DNA of 47,859 bases from an uncultured Clostridia bacterium (GTDB lineage Bacteria > Bacillota > Clostridia > Christensenellales > Aristaeellaceae): contig CAMKEI010000011.1 in NCBI GenBank assembly GCA_946411525.1, forward strand, positions 1 through 47,859, written 5' to 3'. Below are positions 33,522 through 43,400 of the stretch, in pieces. The position numbers were made by a program, and so were the translations under genes. The notes under the pieces are model-generated. The model was not told the DNA's origin. It searched no databases and saw only the letters and a list, made by a program, of their open reading frames with translations. Positions within the stretch are counted from its first letter, which is position 1. Each line of letters starts with the position of its first letter.

Positions 33522-33571
33522 AAAAACCCGCTGCGTTTGCGGACACGATCTGCTTTCCGTGGCGTGTTCCG
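33522..33571 (-). promoter_or_regulatory. Possible attenuator hairpins in the mgtE leader
   Basis: On the minus strand CGGAACACG (33571-33563) can pair with CGTGTCCG (33547-33540) with one bulge. The end of that arm (CCG) is also needed for a short stem CCGC (33542-33539) / GCGG (33531-33528) followed by GTTTTT (33527-33522). The two foldings exclude each other, as in an attenuator. The terminator stem is only four to five pairs, so this is tentative. Confidence 0.35.
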
Positions 33572-33614
33572 ACAGGAATATAGTATCAGACATAGCGGTT
33601 TGGCTGATAATGTA

Positions 33615-33695
33615 TTAGCGGAACCGGAACGTCACTTTGCCCGGATCCCGCGGTCTTCGCCCAACCGTTATGCCGCTGCTACTCCCAGCGTCCAT
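33615..33695 (-). CDS. Candidate 26-residue leader peptide upstream of mgtE
   Basis: ATG 33695 to TAA 33615 with an excellent ribosome site (AAGGAGGG, about 5 bases before the ATG) and a start about 60 bases after the probable transcription start. The peptide starts MDAGSSSGITVG and continues RRPRDPGK, then VTFRFR. It ends 189 bases before mgtE. The arginine/aspartate/proline cluster recalls MgtL of enterobacteria (which has EPDP and RRR), where such codons destabilise ribosomes at low Mg2+ and switch the downstream magnesium transporter on. There is no sequence homology claim; the position, ribosome site and composition are what support it. Confidence 0.6.
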   Translation of the reverse strand: MDAGSSSGITVGRRPRDPGKVTFRFR

Positions 33696-33764
33696 GACAT
33701 TCCCTCCTTGTTTTGTAGCATTTTTACAGCCGGGATCGGATCTCTCCGCCCGGCCCGACAGTTC

Positions 33765-33794
33765 ATTATACCTTTATTATTTTTGATATGTCAA
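33765..33794 (-). promoter_or_regulatory. Promoter of the mgtE leader and operon
   Basis: On the minus strand TTGACA (33794-33789), 18 bases and TATAAT (33770-33765). It places the transcription start about 333 bases before mgtE, giving a long untranslated leader. Confidence 0.9.
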
Positions 33795-33836
33795 TTGTTT
33801 TATCGCCTCAATGATACCTGTTTTTTTATTTCCCGG

Positions 33837-34769
33837 TTACTCCCCCTGGATATCGCTCAGGTATCGTTTCAATTCGGCAATATACTTCTCTGCCATCTGG
33901 CTCAGAATCATGTTTTCCTTCACGATATACCCGATCTCCATCCGGCCGGCGGCAACCTCCGCTTCCTCATCCTCGAACGCCACAGCCACATACTCCGGTC
34001 CGTTCAGTTCCTCGCAGATAATCCCGCTGCACAGCGTATAACCGTTCAGCCCGACCATCAGGTTCAGCATCGTCGCCCGGTCCGTCGCCTTGATGGTCCG
34101 GATATAGTCGTATGTGCTCAGGATTTCTTCAGCGAAATAAAATGCGCCGCTCGGTCCCTGCTCGAAGCTCAGGCAGGGATAATCCCGCAGTTCTTCCAGG
34201 CGGATCGACTTCTTTCCGGCCAGCGGATGCCCTTTCCACAGATAGACGTACGGTTCGCACTTGATCAGCGGATGAAACTCCAGCTGGCTGCTTTTTAGGA
34301 ACTTTCCGATCGCTTTGCGGTTGAAATCACTCAGGTAAAGGATGCCCACCTCGCTTTTTCCGGTGGTCACGTCCTCGATCACGTCCCGGGTTTTGCTTTC
34401 CCGGATCGCGAATTCATATTCGTCTGTATCAAAATGCTTCACCATCTCGACGAAGCTTTTTACCGCGAAGGAGTAATGCTGGCAGGAAATTCCGAACTTC
34501 TTTCTCAGGTTTCCGCCCTTCCCGTATTTCTCCAGAAGGCGGTCATACTGCGTTACGACCTGGCGGGCATACTGGATAAACTCTGCCCCGTCGTTGGTCA
34601 GGGTCACGCCCTTTCCGCCGCGGTTAAAAAGGGTGATTCCCAGTTCCTTCTCCAGTTCCCTGACCGCGCTGGTCAGCGAGGGCTGCGTCACAAACAGCAC
34701 CTCGGCCGCCTTGTTCAAGGAGCCCTTCTCGGATATGGTGATTACATAGTTCAGTTGCTGTATTGTCAT
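33837..34769 (-). CDS. LysR-family transcriptional regulator
   Basis: The 310-residue regulator has a winged HTH at 1-60 (MTIQQLNYVITISEKGSLNK, LFVTQPSLTSAVRELEKELG, NRGGKGVTLTNDG), then an effector-binding periplasmic-binding-protein-like domain (about 90-300). The inducer cannot be deduced from the sequence. Its start lies 28 bases after the small zinc-ribbon membrane protein gene, so they share a transcript. LysR genes usually sit divergent from a target; here the next gene on the other side is the mgtE leader, transcribed in the same direction, so no target is suggested by layout. Confidence 0.93.
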   Translation of the reverse strand: MTIQQLNYVITISEKGSLNKAAEVLFVTQPSLTSAVRELEKELGITLFNRGGKGVTLTNDGAEFIQYARQVVTQYDRLLEKYGKGGNLRKKFGISCQHYSFAVKSFVEMVKHFDTDEYEFAIRESKTRDVIEDVTTGKSEVGILYLSDFNRKAIGKFLKSSQLEFHPLIKCEPYVYLWKGHPLAGKKSIRLEELRDYPCLSFEQGPSGAFYFAEEILSTYDYIRTIKATDRATMLNLMVGLNGYTLCSGIICEELNGPEYVAVAFEDEEAEVAAGRMEIGYIVKENMILSQMAEKYIAELKRYLSDIQGE

Positions 34770-34797
34770 CTGAATCCCGCTGTCTTCTTATGTTTCT

Positions 34798-35211
34798 TTA
34801 TTTCTCTTCACAGCCGTTCGCCGCGAAGCACTCCCTGCAGACCTTCCGGTATCTCGTCCCGAGGTTGTCCACGATCTTCGCATTGATCAGGTCCGTGGTT
34901 TTCCCGCAGATCTCGCACTGTCCCCGCAGGGGCTGGTTCGTTTCCAGGTAGCTCATGTAGTTGGGCTTCGGGATCAGTTTGTCTTCCAGCCGTTCCAGCT
35001 TCGCGTGGATATCGCCCAGGGCGTAGATGCCCCAGGAGCTCAGGATCGATACGATAATCCCGCCCACGGCGATGGCAATGCAATACTGCAGCGCCATCGG
35101 CGGCTTTTTCACCAGATACAGCAGCGCGCCCGCCGCGATGGAGCCAAGCACTCCGAGCACACACCAGATTTCCGCAAACGCCTTCAGTTTTGTCCCGACA
35201 TGTTTATACAT
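34798..35211 (-). CDS. Small membrane protein with C-terminal zinc ribbon, unknown function
   Basis: The 137-residue protein has two membrane helices (about 12-35 and 42-66), a short coiled segment (IHAKLERLEDKLI) and a C-terminal four-cysteine zinc ribbon: Cys99/Cys102 (CEIC) and Cys125/Cys128 (CREC). The ribbon probably faces the cytoplasm. I do not recognise the family. The promoter upstream has a perfect -35, and the ribosome site is AAAGGAG. The LysR gene follows by 28 bases. Confidence 0.75.
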   Translation of the reverse strand: MYKHVGTKLKAFAEIWCVLGVLGSIAAGALLYLVKKPPMALQYCIAIAVGGIIVSILSSWGIYALGDIHAKLERLEDKLIPKPNYMSYLETNQPLRGQCEICGKTTDLINAKIVDNLGTRYRKVCRECFAANGCEEK

Positions 35212-35259
35212 GAGTCCCTCTCCTTTATATATTGATAAAATCTATACCTCTTATCCCAA

Positions 35260-35288
35260 ATCCTATCACACTTCCCCGGCAATGTCAA
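35260..35288 (-). promoter_or_regulatory. Promoter of the zinc-ribbon/LysR pair
   Basis: On the minus strand TTGACA (35288-35283), 17 bases and TAGGAT (35265-35260), about 49 bases before the start codon. Confidence 0.78.
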
Positions 35289-35333
35289 AACCTGCCGGTC
35301 CGTTCCCGGTCAGCGGTGCCGGATAAAGCAGGA

Positions 35334-35362
35334 AACCGTCCGGATCGGAGATCCGGACGGTT
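35334..35362 (-). terminator. Strong hairpin after the solute-binding protein gene
   Basis: A 13-bp perfect stem (AACCGTCCGGATC / GATCCGGACGGTT) with a three-base loop lies 18 bases after the stop codon. The T-tract on the minus strand is short (TTTCC), so it may also protect the 3' end. Confidence 0.75.
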
Positions 35363-35380
35363 CTTATGTTTAGTAACTGT

Positions 35381-37417
35381 TTACCTGAAATAGGCTTCGA
35401 GAATGGCCTGTGTCCAGGTTACATGCCCGACGATGTTGTAGTTCTGCAGCCTGTTGGTGTAGAAATCATAATAGATGTTTGAGTAGATCGGGATCGTCGG
35501 CAGCACCTCGTTGTACCGTTCCTGGAACGCGATCCACTTGGTGACATAGTCGTATACGTCATAGGGATCGGTCTTCCGCATGTTCACCGCACGCCAGTAC
35601 AGATCCTCGTCATCCGAGTATGTGTTGTTCCACATCTCGTGTCCGGCGCTTGTGTCCGTGCTGTAGGTGATCGACGGATCAACGATCACATGGAAGTTCG
35701 TCGCCAGGTAAATCATGTCCGTCGTGCGCTCCTTCTCCCGGTAATAGGATTTGAACAGCTCGCTCATTTCCTCGGGGACCAGCGTCAGCCGGATTCCGCA
35801 CTTGTTCAGGTTGTTGATGAAATACTTCTGCAGCGAATCTTCGATATGGTTACCTTCGGGATACATCATGGTCAGATCCAGCGCAACCAGTTCCCCGTCA
35901 ATCATCTTGCAGCGAACCTCGTCCGTACCTGCCTGGTAATCGCCGCCGTCCTGGTTCAGGGTCCATCCCGCTTCGTCCAGCAGTTCGTTTGCTTTGCTTA
36001 TGTTGACCTTGTACACCGTCAGGTTGTCCAGGCTCAGCGTCAGCCAGGCTTCGTCCGTTTTCTCATAGTCGCCCGGATTGTGGTCTTCATCGGGATCCGT
36101 AAAGTTTGCGGGCCACTCCATCTGGTGCGTTACCACCAGGTATTCCCACTGCTCGATCCCGTAGTAGCCGTCCACCCGCTTGCCGTACTGCCCGCAGTAT
36201 GCCTTCGTCAGCGCGTCCCTGTCCATGCACCAGGCCATCGCCTGCCGCACATTCATGTCGTGCACCGCCGGCCGTTCATAGGTGAACGTCAGGAAAGACA
36301 GGCCGATCCGCGGGTAATTCGTGTTCTTCACGCCCGCGATGCCCTTGGCCTCATCGATCGTGGGCCCGTAGACCACCTTGTTCACCAGGTCCAGCTCGCC
36401 GCTGGCCAGCTTCTGGGCCAGCGTATCGTTGTCCGCCAGCGTGAATTCGATCTTCTCGATCACCGGCTTGACCAGCCAGTACTGATTCCCTTCCTTGTCC
36501 GTATAGGCCTTGTAATTGCCGTGACGGCTTCCGGGCAGGCTGTTGTTCACCCATGCCCCTTTGAAATACGGGTTGATCTCGAAATGCGCCGTCTGGTCTT
36601 CAAAGCTTACCAGCGTATACGGACCGGATACAACCTTCGGATGGGAATTATATCCCGTCTCAGGGTTCAGGATGGTTTCCCGCAGCAGTTCCGCCGTATA
36701 GATCGGTTCTTCGACGCTCGTATCCTCGTTGCCGATATATACGCCTTCCCCGTCGTCGTACACCTTGCAGCCCGGTGCAATCTCCCCGATCGGATACGGC
36801 ACGCACAGCAGCAGGCCTGTTTCGAAGAAGTACGGCAGGAATTCGCTGTCCAGCGTAATCGCCAGCTGATGGTCGCTCAGGACCTGCACGCCCGCCAGCG
36901 TTTTGCTTTCGCCCGTGATATACGCGCCGTACCCCGCAATGTGTTCCGCGCGGTAAATCTTCCCGCCGATCTGCTCGATCTCAGGACTCATCATCAGCAG
37001 CAGGGAGAACGCGTAGTCCCACGCCGTAATCGGCGTTCCGTCAGAATAGTACAGGTCATCCTGCAGCATCATGTAGTACGTCCGGTTTTTCGTCTCGTCC
37101 TCGTCCGCCACGATCACGTCCCGTACCACCGACGGATCAAATACATATACGCCCTGGTTCTGGTCCCAGTTGACCAGGTTGTATCCGTGGATCAGCGCCC
37201 TCACGTCGATATCCGACGTATCGTTTCCGAACATCTCCGTGAAGAAGTCGCCTTTCATGACCGTCGTATGGCCGACGATCAGTTCCTTCCGTTCCGCTGT
37301 CCCGCTCTCAGCCGAAGCTGTGAGCGGAATCAGCGTCACCGTCAGGATTGCTGCGAGCAGAAGCGTCAGGATTCTTTTCATGTTCATCATGATCGTCTCA
37401 CCTTTCATGCCGTTCAT
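35381..37417 (-). CDS. Extracellular solute-binding protein, family 5 (oligopeptide type)
   Basis: The 678-residue protein has a signal peptide (MKRILTLLLAAILTVTLIPL, then TASAE) without a lipobox cysteine, unlike most Gram-positive binding proteins. The mature part shows the SBP_bac_5 landmarks: YYMMLQDDLYYSDGTPITAWDYAFS, a TLADNDTLAQKLASGELD strand-helix, RQAMAWCMDRDAL and a C-terminal ISKANELLDEAGWTLNQDG. Such proteins deliver peptides to Opp/Dpp permeases, but no permease or ATPase genes are adjacent. ATG 37417 has a strong AAGGAG site at 7 bases; ATG 37390 with AGGTGA is an alternative. It starts 27 bases after the giant adhesin-like gene, so both are probably on one mRNA. Confidence 0.88.
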   Translation of the reverse strand: MNGMKGETIMMNMKRILTLLLAAILTVTLIPLTASAESGTAERKELIVGHTTVMKGDFFTEMFGNDTSDIDVRALIHGYNLVNWDQNQGVYVFDPSVVRDVIVADEDETKNRTYYMMLQDDLYYSDGTPITAWDYAFSLLLMMSPEIEQIGGKIYRAEHIAGYGAYITGESKTLAGVQVLSDHQLAITLDSEFLPYFFETGLLLCVPYPIGEIAPGCKVYDDGEGVYIGNEDTSVEEPIYTAELLRETILNPETGYNSHPKVVSGPYTLVSFEDQTAHFEINPYFKGAWVNNSLPGSRHGNYKAYTDKEGNQYWLVKPVIEKIEFTLADNDTLAQKLASGELDLVNKVVYGPTIDEAKGIAGVKNTNYPRIGLSFLTFTYERPAVHDMNVRQAMAWCMDRDALTKAYCGQYGKRVDGYYGIEQWEYLVVTHQMEWPANFTDPDEDHNPGDYEKTDEAWLTLSLDNLTVYKVNISKANELLDEAGWTLNQDGGDYQAGTDEVRCKMIDGELVALDLTMMYPEGNHIEDSLQKYFINNLNKCGIRLTLVPEEMSELFKSYYREKERTTDMIYLATNFHVIVDPSITYSTDTSAGHEMWNNTYSDDEDLYWRAVNMRKTDPYDVYDYVTKWIAFQERYNEVLPTIPIYSNIYYDFYTNRLQNYNIVGHVTWTQAILEAYFR

Positions 37418-37444
37418 GTCTTTTCTCCTTCCTTTCTTCCCGCA

Positions 37445-40400
37445 TTATTCGTAGCAGTCGCCCACGTGGTTGATCACTGCAATTCCGGGTACTACCTTCG
37501 GTTTGCCCGGCGTGGTGGGCTTATGGGTATTGGTGATTGTCGTAACCTTTCCGGTCGGATCCACTTCATAGGAGGTCGCTCTGTAACCCAGGACTTCCTG
37601 TTCCTTCCAGGTGTACTTCACTTCCTCGCCGTCGATAACGGCCGGCAGGTTTTCGATTGTCGCGGTCCACCCGCTCTTCTCGGTCAGGATCACTGTTTCC
37701 ACTGCCTTGTCGCCGCCGTACAGCGTGACTGCCAGGGACAGCGGCCGCAGTTCTGCCTTGTCCTTGTTGTCATCCCAGACCTTGATAATCTTCGCGTAAG
37801 TGGTTCCGGGCACGTGCTTGTTGGTCAGTGAGGTGAAGTTGCCGAACACTTCCTCAGATACCAGTTCGTAGCCTTCCACCTTTTCTTCCTGCCAGGTGTA
37901 GACGTACTCGTTGCCGTCTCTGTCATACAGCGGCAGGTTGTCAACTTCGGCGATCCAGTTGTTCTCTTCGCTCAGGATCACCTTGGTTACTTCGGTCTCG
38001 CCCCTGTACAGTGTCACCGTCAGGGTCTCCGGCCGTACGCCTTCCAGGTCATCCTCGTCGTCCCATACCTTCATGATGGTGACGGATGTCTTCGGTACGT
38101 TGTATTCGTTCTTCAGTTTCACCGTCACCGTTTCGCCGGCTGCCACTGTCGTTTCACCGGATGTCACGGAGGTCTTCATCAGCATCCATGCGCTGCTCAG
38201 GCCGTACGGGTTCAGTTCGTATACCGTGTATTCGCCCGCGGCCAGATCTGTGAAGGTATAGGTGCCGTCCTTGTCAAACTCGCTGTAGCGGACGTCGCCG
38301 ATCAGTCCGTACGGTCCGTACACTCTGAACTTCAGTTCCTTCGTAATCTCTTCGGATCCGTCCGGGATTCCCTCGAAGGTCTTCTGAATCACCAGCTTGC
38401 CGAGCTTCCGGATGTTCGTTACGACCGCCTGGACCGTCTTGCCTTCTTCGGCGATGATGCCCTTCGCTTCTTCGGTTTCCTTACCGTCGATCTCCAGGAT
38501 CACGTCAAACGTTTCCGTCTCGTCTTCGGCAATGGTGTACTCCGTGCCGGTCGGGATCTGAGTGATGGTCGCCTTTTCGCCGTCCTTCAGCCAGATCCTG
38601 AGCTTGCCGTCGGTGAAGGTGTATCCGCCGAATTTGCCGTTCAGCGTCTCGTCGCCGTTCTTCAGCGTCACCGTGAAGCCGAAGACGCGGTCATGATCCG
38701 CTTCGTACTTGCTTTCGACCTTCTTCTCCAGGCTCAGTTCGCCTGTCTTCCGGGTGTTGGTCACGGTCACGTGCTGCGCTTTGCCTGTTACGATCTCACC
38801 GGTCTGGCCCGTGTATTCAACCGTAAACTCGAAGCCTTCCTCGTCCGTACCCTGTTCGGTTACAGTGTATTCAGTGCCTTCAGGCAGGCCTGCGATAACC
38901 TTGTACTCACCGTCCGCCAGCTCGAATACCTCGGATACACCCTTCTCGAACTTCACTTCGCCGAACGTACCGCTGACATCCTCGCCGTCCTTCAGCGTCA
39001 CTGTGAAGCTGAACTTCTGCTCATGGTCAGCTGTCAGGCTGCTTACGACCTTCTTGCTTACCACCAGGCCGCCTTCGGTCTTCACGTTGGTGAATTCGGC
39101 CTTCGCGGGGTTCTCCTTCACGATGGTCCCGGTCTCTCCGGTCTTCACCGTGATGAAGCCGTCCTCAGCTTCTTCCTCCACCGTGTATCCGATACCGGCA
39201 GGCAGCTTCTCGAATGTCTTTGTCTCGCCGTTCTTCAGCGTGAATATGTATTCGCCGTTTTCGTCGAAGGTCGTCTCTCCGAACGTGCCGCTCAGCGGTG
39301 CGTCTTCGAACGTGAGCGTAACCTTGAAGCTGAATGCCTTTTCATGGTCTTCGGCCGTTGTGCTCTCGACTGTCTTGGTGACTTCCAGCTTGCCCTCTTC
39401 ACGTGTGTTCGTGAAGGCAGCGGTTTCGCCGGTAACTGTACCGCCCTGTACAGCCTTTTCTGCGTTGAAGTACGCTTCCTTCGCCTCGATAATCGTGAAT
39501 CCCACATTCTCTGGCAGGCCTGCGATTGTCTTGGTTTCCGTACCCTTCACCCTGATCTCGGCTCTGCCGTCTGTGAAGGTGATTTCTTCTGTTTCTTCCG
39601 TCAGATCGCTTGCGGCGGTAAAGGTTCCGCTGATCCGCTCGTTCAACTGGATCGTGAAGCTGAATTCCCTTGTCTCGTCAGCTTCAATCGGGCTGACTAC
39701 TGTCTTGCTGACCGGCAGCTCAGACAGTTTCCGGATGTTCGTGAAGGTAATGGCAGCCACTTTGGTTTCCGCCTCAATGATGCCGGTTGCCTTCTCTGCT
39801 TCCGCTCCGTCCACCGTCATCTTCACTTCGAAGCGTTCGTCGTCATCGAACAGTTCTTCCACGGTGTATTCTGTTCCGTACGGAATCTGGCTGATTACCA
39901 CCGTCTGGCCGTCTCTCAGTCCGACTGTTGCGAAGCCGTCTTCGAAGGTATAGCCGCCGTAGGTGCCGTTCAGCGTCTCCTCACCATTCTTCAGTGTTAC
40001 GGAGAACTGGTAAACCGCCTTATGGTCCACGCCGCTCGGGCTTTCCACGGTCTTCGTCAGTTCGAGCTTGCCCGTATTCCGGGTGTTGGTGATGGCTGCG
40101 TGTGAGGTCTTGCCTTCCTCGATCGTTCCGGTTTCTCCGCGGTACTTCACCGTATAGAGCTTGCCAGTTTCGTCTTCAAAGACTTCTTCAACCGTGTAGC
40201 CCATATCCTTCGGCAGGCCTTCAATGGCGATCGCGTCGCCGTCCTTCAGAACCAGGGTCGCGATACCGTTGATGAAGGTGGCTTCTCCGAAGGCCTGTCC
40301 TTCGTCTCCGCCGATTGTCAGATCGTCCAGCGTCACCTTTACGGTGAACTCGGCTTCCTCGTGATCCGCTGCCAGGCCGCTCACGACCTTCTTGCTTACC

Positions 40401-43400
40401 ACCAGGCCGCCTTCAGCCTTCGTGTTCGTGAATGCCGCGATGGATTCGCTCAGGCAGATGCTGCCCGTCTCGCCCACGCTGGTCGTCACGAAGTTGTTCT
40501 CGTCCGCTTCGGATTCGGCTACGCTGTATTCGATGCCTACCGGCAGTCCGGCGATCGTCATACTCTCGCCGTCCTTCAGCGTGATTTCCTCGCTGACGCC
40601 ATCCTTGAACTTGACCTCGGTCTCTTCTGTTCCTTCTTCCGTGGTCTTCGTTCCGGTGTAGGTCTTCTCGCCTTCCGCAGCGCCTGTCAGCGTCACAATG
40701 AAGTGGAACTCCACATCCTTGTCTGCTTCGTTGTCGCTCTGGACCGTCTTCTGAATCTTCAGGTCGCCCGTCTTCCGCGTGTTCGTAATCGTCGTTTCGG
40801 CCGTCTCGCCTTCCGCAATCGTGCCGGTCTCGCCTTCATACGATGCCTCGAACGCCGCCGGTACCGTTTCAACCACGACGTAGTCCGCGCCTGCAGGCAC
40901 GCCCAGGATCGTGACCTTCTCACTGGCCTTCAGCGTGATCTTCGCGCGGCCGTCTGTGAATTCGACTTCGGATTCTTCGCCTTCTGCCAGGCTGCTCTCC
41001 GCCTTCAGCTTCTCGCTGATCGACTCGCTCAGCTGGATCGTTACGTCGAATGTCGTCGCTTCATCGCTGCCGTCGCTGTCGATCGCCAGGTCGCTGACTA
41101 CTTTCTTCGTGATCGCGATGTCGCCCGTCTTCCGGATGTTGACATACTCTGCCTCGACGGTTACGCCTTCTTCGGTGACCGTGCCGGACGCCTCGAAGGT
41201 CTCCTTTTCGTCCACGGTCGTCGTGAAGCGTGCATCCTCGTCTTCGGTGATCACGTACTTCGTTCCCACCGGGATCTGATCCAGCGTGATCTCTTCGTCC
41301 GCCTTCAGGTGGAACTGGATCGTGCCGTCTTCGAAGGTGTAGCCGCCGTACGTGCCGTTCATCGGCTTGCCGTCATCCGTCGTCAGCGTCATGCCGAAGG
41401 TGAACAGGATCTCGTCGTCACCTTCATATTCGCTGTCGACTGTCTTCCTGATCTTCAGCAGGCCAAGCTTCCTCGTGTTCGTCACCAGCGCCGCCAGCGT
41501 CTTGCCTTCTTCAATGTTGCCGGTCTCGCCGCTGTAGGTCACGTTGTACAGCTTGCCGTCCTCGTCGCTCACTGTTTCTTCGACCGTGTAGTCCAGGCCC
41601 TTCGGCAGTCCGTCGATTACCGCGACTTCGCCGTCCTTCAGGTTCAGCGTTGCCACGCCGTCCGTGAATGTCGCGTCGCCGTAGATTCCGTTAATCGCGT
41701 CACCCAGGGTTACGATGATTTCATAGGTCCTCTCGTGGTCGGCTTCGACCGCGCTTACGACCTTCTTGCTTACCACCAGGCCGCCTTCAGCCTTCGTGTT
41801 CGTGAATGCCGCGATGGATTCGCTCAGGCAGATGCTGCCCGTCTCGCCCACGCTGGTCGTCACGAAGTTGTTCTCGTCCGCTTCGGATTCGGCTACGCTG
41901 TATTCGATGCCTACCGGCAGTCCGGCGATCGTCATACTCTCGCCGTCCTTCAGCGTGATTTCCTCGCTGACGCCATCCTTGAACTTGACCTCGGTCTCTT
42001 CTGTTCCTTCTTCCGTGGTCTTCGTTCCGGTGTAGGTCTTCTCGCCTTCCGCAGCGCCTGTCAGCGTCACAATGAAGTGGAACTCCACATCCTTGTCTGC
42101 TTCGTTGTCGCTCTGGACCGTCTTCTGAATCTTCAGGTCGCCCGTCTTCCGCGTGTTCGTAATCGTCGTTTCGGCCGTCTCGCCTTCCGCAATCGTGCCG
42201 GTCTCGCCTTCATACGATGCCTCGAACGCAGCCGGTACCGTTTCAACCACGACGTAATCCGCGCCTGCAGGCACGCCCAGGATCGTGACCTTCTCGTTGG
42301 CCCTCAGTGTGATCTTCGCGCGGCCGTCCGTAAATTCGACGTCGAATGTATCTTCCGTCTCTTCGCCGGTTTCTTCCGCGGGCTCTTCTGTCGGCTCCTC
42401 TGTCGGTTCTTCCGTAATCAGTTCTCTCTTCGCTTTCAGCGTCTCGCTGATCGGCTCGCTCAGCTGGATCGTTACGTCGAATGTCGTCGCGTCCTCGCTG
42501 CCGTCGCTGTCGATCGCCAGGTCGCTGACCACTTCCTTCGTGATCGCGATGTCACCCGTCTTCCGGATGTTGGTGTACTCAACCTTAATCAGGTCTTCGT
42601 CTGTAATGTATTCCTTGTCGATCGTACCTGTCGCAATGAGCGTCTCGGCCTCGTCCACCTTCGTCGTGAACCGCTTATCCTCTTCTTCAGTGATCTCGTA
42701 TTTGGTTCCGATCGGGATGTTCTCGAAGATGATCGGCTCGTCTTTCGCCGTCAGGTAGAATTCGACCTTGCCATCCTGGAAGCTGTAGCCGCCGTACTCA
42801 CCGTTCATCGGCTTGTCGTCGTCCGTCTTCAGCGTCATCGTGAAGGTGAACAGGATGTCCTGATCCTTTACATAGTCGCTTTCAACAATCTTGTCGATGC
42901 TCAGCTGGCCGGTCTTCCGGGTGTTCGTGACCAGAGCGCCTTGTGTCTCGCCTTCAGCGATCTCGCCCTCGTCTGTCTCCTCGCCGGTCTTGTTCGTGTA
43001 AGTTATGTTGTAGAGCTCGCCGGTTTCGGGGTTGTCAAAGATTTCTTCCACCCTGTAGCCCAGCTCGTTCGGCAGGCCGGTGATGGCCGCCACTTCGCCG
43101 TCCTTCAGCTTCAGTTCGGCTACGTTGTCCGTAAAGATTGCGTCGCCGAATATACCGCTGATCTTGGGTTCGCCCTCTTCTGTCAGCAGGGTCACCCTTA
43201 CGGAGAATACCAGGTTATGGTCCGCTTCAACTGCGCTCTTAACCTTCTTGCTGACCACCAGGCCGCCTTCCAGCTTCGTGTTCGTGAATGCCGCGATAGA
43301 TTCGCTCAGGCAGATGCTGCCCGTCTCGCCCACGCTCGTCGTCACGAAGTTGTCTGCTTCGGATTCAGCTACGCTGTATCCGACGCCTACCGGCAGGCCG

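Noticed and set aside
33426-33760. M-box or yybP-ykoY riboswitch before mgtE
   Set aside because: GGGAGTAGC near 33680 recalls the yybP-ykoY start, but the ACATACG and AAGACC parts are missing and these bases are codons of the leader ORF; no M-box core was recognised. An Infernal search would be decisive.
38693-40105. Further long plus-strand frames (470 and 414 codons) antisense to the giant gene
   Set aside because: Same explanation: shadow frames of a repetitive, biased coding sequence.
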